Origin: Actinacidiphila rubida
Lineage (GTDB): Bacteria; Actinomycetota; Actinomycetes; Streptomycetales; Streptomycetaceae
DNA length: 64,000 nucleotides
Assembly: GCF_900110255.1 (NCBI RefSeq)
Contig: NZ_FODD01000003.1
Coordinates: forward strand, 62,001 to 126,000
Direction: 5' to 3'
The notes under the pieces were generated by a model. The model was not told the DNA's origin and ran no database searches. It saw only the letters and a list, made by a program, of their open reading frames with translations. Position 1 is the stretch's first letter. Each line of letters begins with the position of its first letter. A program made the position numbers and the translations under genes. This document shows, piece after piece, positions 10,647-18,981 of the stretch.

Positions 10647-11789
10647 ATGGCAAAAGACGTGGCAAGGGATGGTCTGGGCCTCAGGTGGAGCAGGCGGCTG
10701 CACCGGGCCAAGCTCGGCGTGCGCCGGTCCGCCGTCGACTACTTCCGCGGCGACGCCTCCGACTGGGCGGGCCTCGCGGTCGTCGCCCTGACCATCCCGG
10801 CCCTCGCCTACACCACCGTGTGGACGCCCGAGTGGTGCCCGCCCAGCGCCCTGGCGCTGCCGATCCTGGCCGGCGGGCTGCTGCTGCGCCCGGCGAGCCT
10901 GCTGCTGCTCTACGCGGCCTCCGCGGTCGCGCTGGTCGCCGAGTCCGCGGCACTGGGCCCCTACCGCGAGGGACCGGCCCGGGTGACGCCCGGCACCGTG
11001 CTGGTGGTCACCGCCGTCGCGCTCACCGGTCTGATCATCGCCCAGTTCCGTGCCCGCGTGGGCGTGCCCTGGCGTCGCGGCCACACCATGCTGTTCGACC
11101 TGCGCGAGCGGATCAGGGTGCAGAGCCGGCTGCCCCGGCTGCCCGGCGGCTGGCACGCGGAGATGGCCCTGCGGCCGGCCGGCGGCCAGTCGTTCTCCGG
11201 GGACTTCGTGGTGGCCACCCGCACCTCCGGCGGCCGCGTTCTGGAGGCGGTGCTCACCGACGTGTCCGGCAAGGGCATGGACGCCGCGTCCCGCTCGCTG
11301 CTGCTGTCCGGTGCGTTCGGCGGACTGCTGGGCTCGCTGCCGCCGCACGCCTTCCTGACCGCCGCCAACGGCTATCTGCTGCGCCAGAACTGGGACGAGG
11401 GCTTCGCCACCTCGGTGCACCTCGTGCTGGACCTGGAGAGCGGCGACTACGAGCTGCTGTCCGCCGGGCACCTGCCCGGGGTCCAACTCCACGCCGGCAC
11501 CGGCAGATGGGAGCAGAAGTCCGCCGAGGGCCCGCTGCTCGGCGTCTACGACGGCGCCGAGTTCCACGGCGTGAAGGGGACGTTGAGGTCCGGCGACGTG
11601 CTGATGCTGTTCACCGACGGCCTGGTGGAGACCGCCGACCGCGACATCACCGAGGGCATGGACCGGCTGATGGGGGAGGCGGACCGGTTCGTGGCCACCG
11701 GATTCCGGGGCTCCGCCTGGCGGTTGATCGAGGCGGTCGCCAAGGACGTGAACGACGACCGGGCGTTGCTGGTGGTGTGCCGGGACTGA
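10647..11789 (+). CDS. Membrane-anchored PP2C/SpoIIE-type serine phosphatase
   Basis: The 380-aa protein has an N-terminal membrane region (about three hydrophobic segments, residues ~35-130) and a C-terminal SpoIIE-like PP2C phosphatase domain. Motifs include 'FSGDFVVATR' near 190, 'LTDVSGKGMDAASRS' (~207-221, metal-binding Asp) and 'FTDGLVE' (~325). Such proteins dephosphorylate anti-anti-sigma factors in partner-switching networks, which are abundant in streptomycetes. No anti-sigma or STAS partner is adjacent, so its target is unknown. No convincing Shine-Dalgarno is seen; the -10-like TAGGGT only 9 nt upstream points to a near-leaderless transcript. Confidence 0.88.
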   Translation: MAKDVARDGLGLRWSRRLHRAKLGVRRSAVDYFRGDASDWAGLAVVALTIPALAYTTVWTPEWCPPSALALPILAGGLLLRPASLLLLYAASAVALVAESAALGPYREGPARVTPGTVLVVTAVALTGLIIAQFRARVGVPWRRGHTMLFDLRERIRVQSRLPRLPGGWHAEMALRPAGGQSFSGDFVVATRTSGGRVLEAVLTDVSGKGMDAASRSLLLSGAFGGLLGSLPPHAFLTAANGYLLRQNWDEGFATSVHLVLDLESGDYELLSAGHLPGVQLHAGTGRWEQKSAEGPLLGVYDGAEFHGVKGTLRSGDVLMLFTDGLVETADRDITEGMDRLMGEADRFVATGFRGSAWRLIEAVAKDVNDDRALLVVCRD

Positions 11790-11935
11790 CCCTCGGGAAT
11801 GGGACTATGGGCGCACGGTCGCAATGTGGTCTCCCGTGTCCGTGGCCGATGGCACCATTGGTACGGGCGTGGCGGGGCGGGCAGCGGCACGTTCCCCGAC
11901 CGGCATGGAATTACCGATTGAGGAAGTGATCCGCT

Positions 11936-12130
11936 GTGGTTATCTCCCTGTCCGCGGTGCTGTTGCTGGCGATCGTCCTGGTGGTGATGATCAGGAGCAA
12001 GTCCATCAAGGTGGGGCCGGCCGTCATCGCGGCGCTCTTCGGGTTCTTCCTCGCCTCGACGAACATGGCTCCGTCGGTCAACCGGTTCCTGACGTCACTT
12101 GCCGACACGATCAACCAGATAAAGATCTGA
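11936..12130 (+). CDS. Small single-pass membrane protein, 64 aa
   Basis: GTG 11936 has AGGAAG at 11921-11926, a normal spacing. The peptide begins with a hydrophobic helix (residues ~3-19), then 'RSKSIKVGPAVIAALFGFFLAST', a second hydrophobic stretch, and a polar tail ending 'DTINQIKI'. I recognise it only as a conserved small streptomycete protein of unknown function. Its last 36 bases overlap the 3' end of the convergent asparaginase gene. Confidence 0.75.
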   Translation: MVISLSAVLLLAIVLVVMIRSKSIKVGPAVIAALFGFFLASTNMAPSVNRFLTSLADTINQIKI

Positions 12131-13126
12131 CCGCGTCAGCGCCTGGGGCGTCGCGGCCAGCACCTGCCGCAGCGTCTCCGGCGCCTCCTCCGCAGAGGGC
12201 GCGCCCAGCAGGGCGGCGAGCACCGCGATCCGGGCCTGGCCCGGGCGCAGCGTTCCCGTCAACTGCGCGCCGGCGGCGGCGAGATCCACGGCGCCTCCAC
12301 CGGTGTAGAGGGGGGTCACGGCACCCGCGGCGACGCGGGTGCTGATCGCGACCAGCACGCCGTCCCGCACGGCCCTGCCGACGGCGGCGGCGACCTCGGG
12401 GTTGGTGTTCCCGGCACCCGTGCCGACCACCACGACGCCCCGCGCGCCCGCACCGAGGGCGGCCTCGAACAACACCGCGTCCCCGTCGCTGTGGTGCATC
12501 ACGACGTCGACCCGCGGCGCGACGGCGTCGCGGGCGGGCAGCGGCAGCGGGACCGGCCGGGCCCGGTGCCGTCCCCACGTCACGCGGCCGAACTCGACGC
12601 GTCCCAGGGGCAGTCCGTCCGGGTCGCCGAAGGCGCGGACGTCGACCGTGTGCTTCTTGACCGTGCCGCGGGCGGCGAAGACCTGCCCGGCGAAGACGAT
12701 CACCGCGCCGATGTCGCGGCCGGTGGCCGCGGTCAGCAGCGCGTCGTAGAGGTTGCCGGCGGCGTCGCCGTCCTCGGCGTCCAGCGGCTTCTGCGCGCCG
12801 GTGAAGACCACCGGGCGGCGGTCGGAGTGGAACAGGTCGAGGAAGAGCGCGGACTCCTCCAGGGTGTCCGTGCCGTGGGTGACCACGATGCCGTCCACCG
12901 AGGGGTCGGCCAGCACCTCGTGCACGGCGTGCAGCAGCCGCAGCTGGTGGCCGGTGGTCAGCTGGGAGCTGTTGACCGTGAACAGGTCCACCACCCGGAC
13001 GTCGACGCCCTCGGGGACCGCGCCGGCCGCCAGGACCTCCTGGCCGGCGGCCTCGGCCGCGTAGCCGTCACCCTGCCAGCGGCTGGCGATGGTGCCTCCG
13101 GTGCTGATGACCACGACGTGTCGCAC
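12095..13126 (-). CDS. Asparaginase (bacterial type, cytoplasmic)
   Basis: This enzyme hydrolyses L-asparagine to aspartate and ammonia. The 343-aa protein carries both threonine signatures: 'VVISTGGTIASR' at residues 5-16, with the nucleophilic Thr12, and 'VVTHGTDTLEES' around residues 80-91 with the Thr-Asp pair. No signal peptide is present, so it acts in the cytoplasm. GTG 13126 is preceded by GGAGG at about 9 nt; longer in-frame starts run into the divergent Lrp gene. It is divergent from that regulator with a 145-bp shared region containing an inverted repeat, so control by the Lrp-type protein is likely. Its 3' end overlaps the 64-aa gene by 36 bp. Confidence 0.93.
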   Translation of the reverse strand: MRHVVVISTGGTIASRWQGDGYAAEAAGQEVLAAGAVPEGVDVRVVDLFTVNSSQLTTGHQLRLLHAVHEVLADPSVDGIVVTHGTDTLEESALFLDLFHSDRRPVVFTGAQKPLDAEDGDAAGNLYDALLTAATGRDIGAVIVFAGQVFAARGTVKKHTVDVRAFGDPDGLPLGRVEFGRVTWGRHRARPVPLPLPARDAVAPRVDVVMHHSDGDAVLFEAALGAGARGVVVVGTGAGNTNPEVAAAVGRAVRDGVLVAISTRVAAGAVTPLYTGGGAVDLAAAGAQLTGTLRPGQARIAVLAALLGAPSAEEAPETLRQVLAATPQALTRSDLYLVDRVGK

Positions 13127-13193
13127 GATGCCTTCGCCTCCATCTGTGACGGCCGGTGTGAGGGGCGGCTGCCACCAGGGTGCGCCTCCTACA

Positions 13194-13226
13194 CAATGAT
13201 ATGCGCGTAGACCTGTCATATGATTG
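13194..13226. promoter_or_regulatory. AT-rich inverted repeat, candidate Lrp operator
   Basis: CAATGATATG (13194-13203) and CATATGATTG (13217-13226) form arms matching at 9 of 10 positions around a 13-bp spacer. The site is strikingly AT-rich for this genome and lies between the divergent asparaginase and Lrp/AsnC genes, where an autoregulator would bind. Confidence 0.6.
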
Positions 13227-13271
13227 CGAAAGATGACCGGCGCTTCTCCAATCATGGTAGGAGATGCCAGC

Positions 13272-13724
13272 ATGGACGCCATCGACAGAAGCATCTTGCG
13301 CGAGCTGCAGGCCGACGGCCGCCTCACCAACCAGGAGCTGGCCGCGCGCGTCGGTCTCACGCCTTCCCCGTGCCTGCGCCGGGTACGCCAGCTGGAGGAC
13401 GACGGCATCATCCAGACCTACCGGGCCGTCGTCGACCCCGTCGCGGTCGGCCGCGGCTTCGAGGTCTTCGCCTCCGTCGAGGTCCGCCGCGACCGCGCCT
13501 CGGTCGCCGCGTTCGAGGCCGAGGTCCAGTCCACCCCCGACGTCGTCGAGGCCTACCGCCTCTACGGCGCGCCCGGCAGCCTCCTGCGCATCGCCGTCGC
13601 CGACTCCGACGCCTACGAGCGCTTCTGGACCGAGAAGCTGATCTCCCTGCCGGGCGTCACCGACGTCAACTCCCAGATGATCATGAAGCGCATCAAGTCC
13701 CCCCAGGGCGTCCCCGTCGACTGA
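13272..13724 (+). CDS. Lrp/AsnC family transcriptional regulator
   Basis: The 150-aa protein has the family layout: an N-terminal helix-turn-helix (residues ~4-50, 'LRELQADGRLTNQELA' then 'GLTPSPCLRRVRQLE') and a C-terminal RAM effector-binding domain (~65-145, ending 'MIMKRIKSP'). Lrp-type proteins form octamers and sense amino acids. ATG 13272 was chosen because TAGGAG lies 8-9 nt upstream and the protein then begins at the canonical 'MDAIDRSIL'; earlier in-frame starts add a nonstandard leader. It is divergent from the asparaginase gene, which suggests that asparagine or aspartate is the effector. A hairpin follows the stop. Confidence 0.92.
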   Translation: MDAIDRSILRELQADGRLTNQELAARVGLTPSPCLRRVRQLEDDGIIQTYRAVVDPVAVGRGFEVFASVEVRRDRASVAAFEAEVQSTPDVVEAYRLYGAPGSLLRIAVADSDAYERFWTEKLISLPGVTDVNSQMIMKRIKSPQGVPVD

Positions 13725-13766
13725 CCCCCGCCCGGCCCAGCGGCCCCGTCCCCCGTGAACGACAGC

Positions 13767-13801
13767 GGCCCGGGCCGCGGAGGGGTTCCGCGACCTGGGC
13801 C
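13767..13801. terminator. Terminator between the Lrp gene and tRNA-Gly
   Basis: A 15-bp stem with one mismatch and one wobble (arms 13767-13781 and 13787-13801) and a 5-nt loop lies between two convergent units. It may serve both. Confidence 0.65.
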
Positions 13802-13819
13802 GGTGGTGTCTGCGACGAC

Positions 13820-13893
13820 TGGAGCGGGCGACGGGAATCGAACCCGCGTAGCTAGTTTGGAAGACTAGGGCTCTACCATTGAGCTACGCCCGC
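13820..13893 (-). tRNA. tRNA-Gly (anticodon TCC)
   Basis: The minus strand folds as a full cloverleaf: acceptor GCGGGCG/CGCCCGC, D arm GCTC-AATGGTA-GAGC, anticodon stem CTAGT/ACTAG with loop CTTCCAA, T arm CGGGT-TCGATTC-CCGTC-like, discriminator T and an encoded CCA at 13822-13820. It reads GGA and GGG glycine codons. TACTAT on the same strand at 13924-13919 is a plausible -10. Confidence 0.96.
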
Positions 13894-14003
13894 AGCGCCA
13901 GTGATTCTGGCACATCGCATAGTAGCCGGTCGAACCGGTGCAGTGGCGGGTGAATACAGGCTGCCCACGCGTACGGGGGCATGTACTCTACGTGTCGCAC
14001 CAG

Positions 14004-14080
14004 CGGGGTGTGGCGCAGCTTGGTAGCGCGTCCGCTTTGGGAGCGGAAGGCCGTCGGTTCGAATCCGGCCACCCCGACCA
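14004..14080 (+). tRNA. tRNA-Pro (anticodon TGG)
   Basis: The cloverleaf is complete: acceptor CGGGGTG/CACCCCG, D arm GCGC-AGCTTGGTA-GCGC, anticodon stem TCCGC/GCGGA with loop TTTGGGA, T arm with TTCGAAT, discriminator A and encoded CCA (14078-14080). It is divergent from tRNA-Gly; TACTCT at 13984-13989 is a plausible -10. Confidence 0.97.
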
Positions 14081-14252
14081 GCAGTTCCGGGCAGGATCGG
14101 GGCAGCGGGGTCGAACCGCGGAGGCGGCTCGACGACCCCGTCCGGCGCGTTTGTGGTACCCGGTAGGATGGGCCGCTGGCGACCGGACGCGCGGCCAGCC
14201 CGCGCAGATCGCATCGCCCCCATCAACGTAAAGCCCCCAAGGAGACCCAACC

Positions 14253-15671
14253 GTGAAGAGCGCCGTCGAGACTCTGAACCCGACCCGGGTTCGACTCACT
14301 GTCGAGGTGCCCTTCGAGGAGCTCAAGCCCAGCCTCGACGCGGCGTACAAGAAGATCAACCAGCAGGTCACGGTGCCGGGCTTCCGCAAGGGCAAGATCC
14401 CTGCGCGCGTCATCGACCAGCGGTTCGGCCGTGGCGCGGTCCTCGAAGAGGCGATCAACGACGCGCTGCCGAAGTTCTACACGGAGGCGGTCAACGAGGG
14501 CGAGCTGAACCCGCTCGGCCAGCCGGACGTCGACATCACCGAGCTGAAGGACGGCGAGGAGCTGAAGTTCACCGCCGAGGTCGACATCCGCCCCGCCATC
14601 GAGATCCCGGACTACTCCGGCATCGAGGTGACCGTCGACGCGATCGAGGTCGACGACGAGGAGGTCGAGAAGTCGCTGGAGCAGCTGCGCGAGCGCTTCG
14701 CCTCCACCACCCCGGTCGAGCGTGCCGCCGCTGACGGCGACGTCGTCGTGGTCGACCTGGAGGCCTCGGTCGACGGCACCGTCCTGGAGGACGGCGTCGC
14801 CCAGGGCGTCAGCTACACCATCGGCTCCGGCCAGCTGCTCGACGGCATCGACGAGGCCGTGACCGGCCTGGAGAAGGGCGGCTCCGCCACCTTCACCTCC
14901 GAGCTCAAGGGCGGCTCCGCGGCCGGCCAGGAAGCCTCCGTCAAGGTCGAGGTGTCCGACGTCCAGGAGCGCGAACTGCCCGCCCTCGACGACGAGTTCG
15001 CCCAGCTGGCGTCGGAGTTCGACACCCTGGACGAGCTGCGTGCCGACAGCCGCAAGCGGCTGGAGCGCATGAAGTCCTACGACCAGGCCACCCAGGCCCA
15101 GGAGAAGGTGCTCGACGCCCTCATCGAGCTGATCGAGGTCCCGATCCCCGAGAAGCTCCTGAAGGACGAGATCGAGACCCGCACGCACAACCTGGAGCAC
15201 CACCAGTTCCCGCAGCTGGGGCTGACCTGGGACTCCTACCTGGAGCGCGAGGGCAAGACCCGCGAGGAGCACGACGCCGAGGTCGAGGCCCAGTCGGTCA
15301 AGGGCATCAAGACCCAGTTCATCCTCGACGAGCTGGTCACCAAGGAGAAGCTGTCGGTCAGCCAGGAGGAGCTCACCGAGCACCTCATGCGCCGCGCCGC
15401 CACCTCCGGCATGACCCCCGACCAGTTCGCCCAGGCGGTCGTCGAGGGCGGCCAGGTGCCGATGCTCGTCGGCGAGGTCGCCCGCGGCAAGGCTCTCGCC
15501 GTCGTCGTGGAGACCGCCAAGGTCACCGACACCAACGGTGAGGTCGTCGACCTGGAGGACGAAGAGGACGACGAGGACGACGAGGACGGCGAGACGGTCG
15601 AGGCCGCCTCCGACGCCGCTGAGGCCGCCTCCGAGGACGCCGCGGCCGGCGACAAGCCCGCCGAGTCCTGA
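14253..15671 (+). CDS. tig: Trigger factor, ribosome-associated chaperone and PPIase
   Basis: Trigger factor binds ribosomal protein L23 at the exit tunnel and shields nascent chains. The 472-aa protein has the ribosome-binding domain with the signature 'GFRKGKIP' (residues ~44-51), a central FKBP-type prolyl isomerase domain (~155-240) and the C-terminal chaperone arms. It ends in an acidic, Ala-rich tail ('[15 protein letters not shown]') common in streptomycetes. GTG 14253 follows AAGGAG with a standard spacing. It sits just upstream of clpP1-clpP2-clpX, as in many bacteria, but a very strong terminator and a separate clpP1 promoter split the two units. A -10-like TAGGAT (14164-14169) is its likely promoter. 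Confidence 0.97.
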   Translation: MKSAVETLNPTRVRLTVEVPFEELKPSLDAAYKKINQQVTVPGFRKGKIPARVIDQRFGRGAVLEEAINDALPKFYTEAVNEGELNPLGQPDVDITELKDGEELKFTAEVDIRPAIEIPDYSGIEVTVDAIEVDDEEVEKSLEQLRERFASTTPVERAAADGDVVVVDLEASVDGTVLEDGVAQGVSYTIGSGQLLDGIDEAVTGLEKGGSATFTSELKGGSAAGQEASVKVEVSDVQERELPALDDEFAQLASEFDTLDELRADSRKRLERMKSYDQATQAQEKVLDALIELIEVPIPEKLLKDEIETRTHNLEHHQFPQLGLTWDSYLEREGKTREEHDAEVEAQSVKGIKTQFILDELVTKEKLSVSQEELTEHLMRRAATSGMTPDQFAQAVVEGGQVPMLVGEVARGKALAVVVETAKVTDTNGEVVDLEDEEDDEDDEDGETVEAASDAAEAASEDAAAGDKPAES

Positions 15672-15685
15672 CCCGCACCACTCGC

Positions 15686-15725
15686 GTCACGGGCCCGAAC
15701 GCCGACCGGCGTTCGGGCCCGTGAC
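15686..15725 (+). terminator. Strong terminator after tig
   Basis: A perfect 18-bp stem (15686-15703 / 15708-15725) with a 4-nt GACC loop begins 14 nt after the tig stop. No T-tract follows. Confidence 0.9.
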
Positions 15726-15800
15726 CGTGGGCCGTCCGGGGGACCCGCCGGACGTCCGCCGGTCGCGCCCTGCCCCGTGAGGCCGCCGCCGACCCCACCC

Positions 15801-15816
15801 TGCGCTATCAGCGAAC
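15801..15816. promoter_or_regulatory. Probable ClgR box upstream of clpP1
   Basis: TGCGCTATCAGCGAAC reads GTTCGCTGATAGCGCA on the other strand. This closely matches the GTTCGCT-spacer-GCG motif I recall for ClgR, the activator of clp and lon genes in Streptomyces and Corynebacterium. It sits about 16 bp upstream of the -35 element, a position suited to activation. Confidence 0.7.
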
Positions 15817-15832
15817 AGTTCCGCGTAGGGGA

Positions 15833-15860
15833 TTGCTGGGCCCCACCTGCGCGTTAGGGT
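15833..15860 (+). promoter_or_regulatory. clpP1 promoter
   Basis: TTGCTG (15833-15838) and TAGGGT (15855-15860) are separated by 16 bp. The predicted start near 15867 gives a leader of about 120 nt before clpP1. The remainder of the 316-bp gap between tig and clpP1 holds no gene. Confidence 0.6.
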
Positions 15861-15987
15861 CCACAAGTAGGAGGGCAGAGGTGCACCAGCGCGGGACGCG
15901 TGAGCACACCCCGCGCAGGCCGCGCCCCGGCCCTGACGAAGACCCTGTGACGGTCTGTCTACCGTCCGACAACGAGCAGGTGGATAC

Positions 15988-16617
15988 GTGACGACTCCGA
16001 TGCCCTCCGCCGCCGGCGAGCCGACTTTCGGTGGTCTCGGCGACCAGGTCTACAACCGACTGCTCGGCGAGCGGATCATCTTCCTCGGCCAGGCGGTCGA
16101 TGACGAGATCGCGAACAAGATCACCGCGCAGCTGCTCCTCCTTGCCGCGGACCCCGACAAGGACATCTACCTCTACATCAACAGCCCGGGCGGCTCCGTG
16201 ACCGCCGGCATGGCCATCTACGACACCATGCAGTTCATCAAGAACGACGTGGTGACCATCGCCATGGGCATGGCCGCGTCGATGGGCCAGTTCCTGCTCA
16301 CCGCGGGCACCCCCGGCAAGCGCTTCGCGCTGCCGAACACCCGCATCCTGATGCACCAGCCCTCGGCGGGCCTGGGCGGCTCCGCGACGGACATCAAGAT
16401 CCAGGCGGAGCAGCTGCTGCACACCAAGCGCCGGATGGCCGAGCTGATCGCGCAGCACTCCGGCCAGACCTTCGAGCAGATCACCAAGGACTCCGACCGC
16501 GACCGCTGGTTCTCCGCCGAGGAGGCGAAGGAGTACGGCCTGCTGGACGGCGTGATGCTCTCCGCCGCGCACGTCCCGGGCGGCGGCGGCACCGGAGCGG
16601 GCGGCCCGGCCGCCTGA
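15988..16617 (+). CDS. clpP1: ClpP1 protease subunit
   Basis: ClpP1 is a serine peptidase subunit of the ATP-dependent Clp protease. The 209-aa protein shows the catalytic triad: Ser98 in 'GMAASMGQF', His123 in 'LMHQPSAG' and Asp168 in 'ITKDSDRD'. The oxyanion strand '[12 protein letters not shown]' is also present. GTG 15988 follows AGGTGG. The Gly-rich C terminus '[14 protein letters not shown]' is family-typical. clpP2 follows on the same strand after 79 nt, so they form one operon. In actinobacteria ClpP1 and ClpP2 act together as a mixed tetradecamer with ClpX or ClpC1. A ClgR box and promoter lie upstream. Confidence 0.97.
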   Translation: MTTPMPSAAGEPTFGGLGDQVYNRLLGERIIFLGQAVDDEIANKITAQLLLLAADPDKDIYLYINSPGGSVTAGMAIYDTMQFIKNDVVTIAMGMAASMGQFLLTAGTPGKRFALPNTRILMHQPSAGLGGSATDIKIQAEQLLHTKRRMAELIAQHSGQTFEQITKDSDRDRWFSAEEAKEYGLLDGVMLSAAHVPGGGGTGAGGPAA

Positions 16618-16696
16618 TGCCGGCCACCGTGACTCCGGCACCTCCGCAGCAGATCCTCTCCAAGCTCCTCATCACCAGGACGGTGGTCTGAACCCC

Positions 16697-17389
16697 ATGA
16701 ACTCCCTGAACTTCCCCGGCAGCGGTCTGTACGAGCGGCCCGACATGTCCAGGGCCGAGCGGCCCGGCGTGTTCGGCGCCGAGGCCCGCTACGTCATCCC
16801 GCGCTTCGTGGAGCGCACCTCGCAGGGCGTGCGCGAGTACGACCCGTACGCGAAGCTCTTCGAGGAGCGCGTGATCTTCCTCGGCGTGCAGATCGACGAC
16901 GCCTCGGCCAACGACGTCATGGCGCAGCTGCTGTGCCTGGAGTCGATGGACCCCGACCGGGACATCTCCGTCTACATCAACAGCCCCGGCGGCTCCTTCA
17001 CGGCGCTCACCGCGATCTACGACACGATGCAGTTCGTGAAGCCCGACATCCAGACCGTCTGCATGGGCCAGGCCGCCTCGGCCGCCGCCGTGCTGCTCGC
17101 GGCCGGCAGCCCCGGCAAGCGGATGGCGCTGCCGAACGCCCGGGTGCTGATCCACCAGCCCTACAGCGAGACCGGCCGCGGCCAGGTGTCCGACCTGGAG
17201 ATCGCCGCGAACGAGATCATCCGGATGCGCCAGCAGCTGGAGGAGATGCTGGCCAAGCACTCCACCACGCCGATCGAGCAGATCCGCGACGACATCGAGC
17301 GTGACAAGATCCTCACCGCTGAGGAGTCGCTGGCCTACGGCCTGGTCGACCAGATCGTGTCCACGCGCAAGACGTCCGTCGGCGTCTGA
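16697..17389 (+). CDS. clpP2: ClpP2 protease subunit
   Basis: This is the second ClpP paralogue, 230 aa, partner of ClpP1. It has an N-terminal extension of ~35 residues before the folded core ('[14 protein letters not shown]'). The catalytic residues are Ser128 in '[11 protein letters not shown]', His153 in 'LIHQPYSE' and the Asp of 'IRDDIERDK'. The ATG 16697 start lacks a strong Shine-Dalgarno, with an earlier GGACGG around 16679-16684, suggesting coupling to clpP1. It differs from ClpP1 most around the handle region and the N-terminal axial loop, as expected for a hetero-oligomer. Confidence 0.96.
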   Translation: MNSLNFPGSGLYERPDMSRAERPGVFGAEARYVIPRFVERTSQGVREYDPYAKLFEERVIFLGVQIDDASANDVMAQLLCLESMDPDRDISVYINSPGGSFTALTAIYDTMQFVKPDIQTVCMGQAASAAAVLLAAGSPGKRMALPNARVLIHQPYSETGRGQVSDLEIAANEIIRMRQQLEEMLAKHSTTPIEQIRDDIERDKILTAEESLAYGLVDQIVSTRKTSVGV

Positions 17390-17600
17390 CGGACAGGCCG
17401 TGCCGACACCTCGGCACGACGGGCCCGCGGACGGGCTCGCGGACGGTTCGCCGCACCCGGTGTGAGCGGCCTCCCATGGACTCGCTGAGGCAGTACGTCC
17501 AAGGGGGGCCCACACCGGGGGCGCGGCAAGGTACCGTCGATGAGAGAAGCACCAGGCTCCGTTGAAGGTCGGCGGATCCCAGGCGAAGGGGAAAGACCTC

Positions 17601-18884
17601 GTGGCACGCATCGGTGACGGCGGAGACCTGCTGAAGTGCTCGTTCTGCGGAAAGAGCCAGAAGCAGGTGAAGAAGCTCATCGCAGGCCCCGGTGTGTACA
17701 TCTGCGACGAGTGCATCGACCTCTGCAACGAGATCATCGAGGAGGAGCTCGCCGAGTCCTCCGAGGTGCGCTGGGAGGACCTGCCCAAGCCCCGGGAGAT
17801 CTACGAGTTCCTCGAGGGCTACGTGGTGGGTCAGGAACCCGCGAAGAAGGCACTGTCCGTCGCGGTCTACAACCACTACAAGCGCGTCCAGGCCGGCGAG
17901 GCCGGCCGTCCCGGGCACGACGACGCGATCGAGCTCGCCAAGTCGAACATCCTGCTGCTCGGTCCGACCGGTTCCGGCAAGACCCTGCTCGCGCAGACGC
18001 TGGCGCGGATGCTCAACGTCCCGTTCGCCATCGCCGACGCCACCGCCCTCACCGAGGCCGGCTACGTCGGTGAGGACGTCGAGAACATCCTGCTGAAGCT
18101 GATCCAGGCGGCCGACTACGACGTCAAGAAGGCCGAGACCGGGATCATCTACATCGACGAGATCGACAAGGTCGCCCGCAAGAGCGAGAACCCGTCGATC
18201 ACGCGCGACGTCTCCGGCGAGGGCGTGCAGCAGGCGCTGCTGAAGATCCTGGAGGGCACCACCGCCTCGGTGCCGCCGCAGGGCGGGCGCAAGCACCCGC
18301 ACCAGGAGTTCATCCAGATCGACACGACGAACGTGCTGTTCATCGTGGGCGGCGCGTTCGCCGGGCTGGAGAAGATCATCGAGTCGAGGGCCGGCGCCAA
18401 GGGCATCGGCTTCGGTGCGACCATCCGCTCCAAGCGCGAGCTGGACATGGCCGACCAGTTCTCCGACATCATGCCCGAGGACCTGGTGAAGTTCGGCATG
18501 ATCCCGGAGTTCATCGGCCGCCTCCCGGTGATCACCAGCGTGCACAACCTCGACCGCGAGGCGCTGCTGCAGATCCTCGTCGAGCCGCGCAACGCGCTGG
18601 TCAAGCAGTACCAGAAGCTCTTCGAACTCGACGGTGTGGAGCTGGAGTTCGAGCGCGGCGCGCTGGAGGCCATCGCCGACCAGGCGATCCTGCGGCAGAC
18701 CGGCGCCCGCGGCCTGCGCGCCATCATGGAGGAGGTGCTGCAGTCGGTGATGTACGAGGTGCCGTCCCGCAAGGACGTCGCGCGCGTGGTCATCTCCGCG
18801 GACGTGGTGCACTCCAACGTCAACCCGACGCTGGTGCCGCGCGAGCCGCGCATCGTCGGCAAGGGCGAGCAGAAGAGCGCGTAG
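17601..18884 (+). CDS. clpX: ClpX ATPase, unfoldase of the Clp protease
   Basis: ClpX is a hexameric AAA+ unfoldase that feeds substrates to ClpP. The 427-aa protein has the N-terminal C4 zinc-binding domain (Cys13, 16, 35, 38), Walker A GPTGSGKT (residues 121-128), Walker B 'IIYIDEIDK' and the ClpP-docking loop 'IGF' near '[10 protein letters not shown]'. GTG 17601 is preceded by GGGGAA and starts the canonical '[18 protein letters not shown]'. An upstream TTG at 17562 would add 13 residues without family support. It lies 211 bp after clpP2; a -10-like TACCGT at ~17532 suggests its own promoter in addition to read-through. Confidence 0.97.
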   Translation: MARIGDGGDLLKCSFCGKSQKQVKKLIAGPGVYICDECIDLCNEIIEEELAESSEVRWEDLPKPREIYEFLEGYVVGQEPAKKALSVAVYNHYKRVQAGEAGRPGHDDAIELAKSNILLLGPTGSGKTLLAQTLARMLNVPFAIADATALTEAGYVGEDVENILLKLIQAADYDVKKAETGIIYIDEIDKVARKSENPSITRDVSGEGVQQALLKILEGTTASVPPQGGRKHPHQEFIQIDTTNVLFIVGGAFAGLEKIIESRAGAKGIGFGATIRSKRELDMADQFSDIMPEDLVKFGMIPEFIGRLPVITSVHNLDREALLQILVEPRNALVKQYQKLFELDGVELEFERGALEAIADQAILRQTGARGLRAIMEEVLQSVMYEVPSRKDVARVVISADVVHSNVNPTLVPREPRIVGKGEQKSA

Positions 18885-18924
18885 CGGCGGGACGCGCGCC
18901 CCGCGCCGCGTCCCACCCCGGCAA

Positions 18925-18964
18925 CGAAGGGGCGCCCGGTCCGATCGGACCGGGCGCCCCTTCG
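18925..18964. terminator. Bidirectional terminator after clpX
   Basis: A perfect 40-bp palindrome (18-bp arms 18925-18942 and 18947-18964 around GATC) lies between the convergent clpX gene and the Gln/Gly/Tyr-rich protein gene. It can act on both strands. Confidence 0.9.
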
Positions 18965-18981
18965 CCGGTGCGTCCCCCGCG

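Noticed and set aside
13820-14080. Integrative element attachment at the tRNA genes
   Set aside because: Both tRNA genes are intact with encoded CCA, no duplicated tRNA 3' end is seen nearby, and no integrase is present.
17562-17600. Upstream TTG start for clpX
   Set aside because: It adds 13 residues absent from the family, while GTG 17601 has a ribosome-binding site and yields the standard [12 protein letters not shown] terminus.
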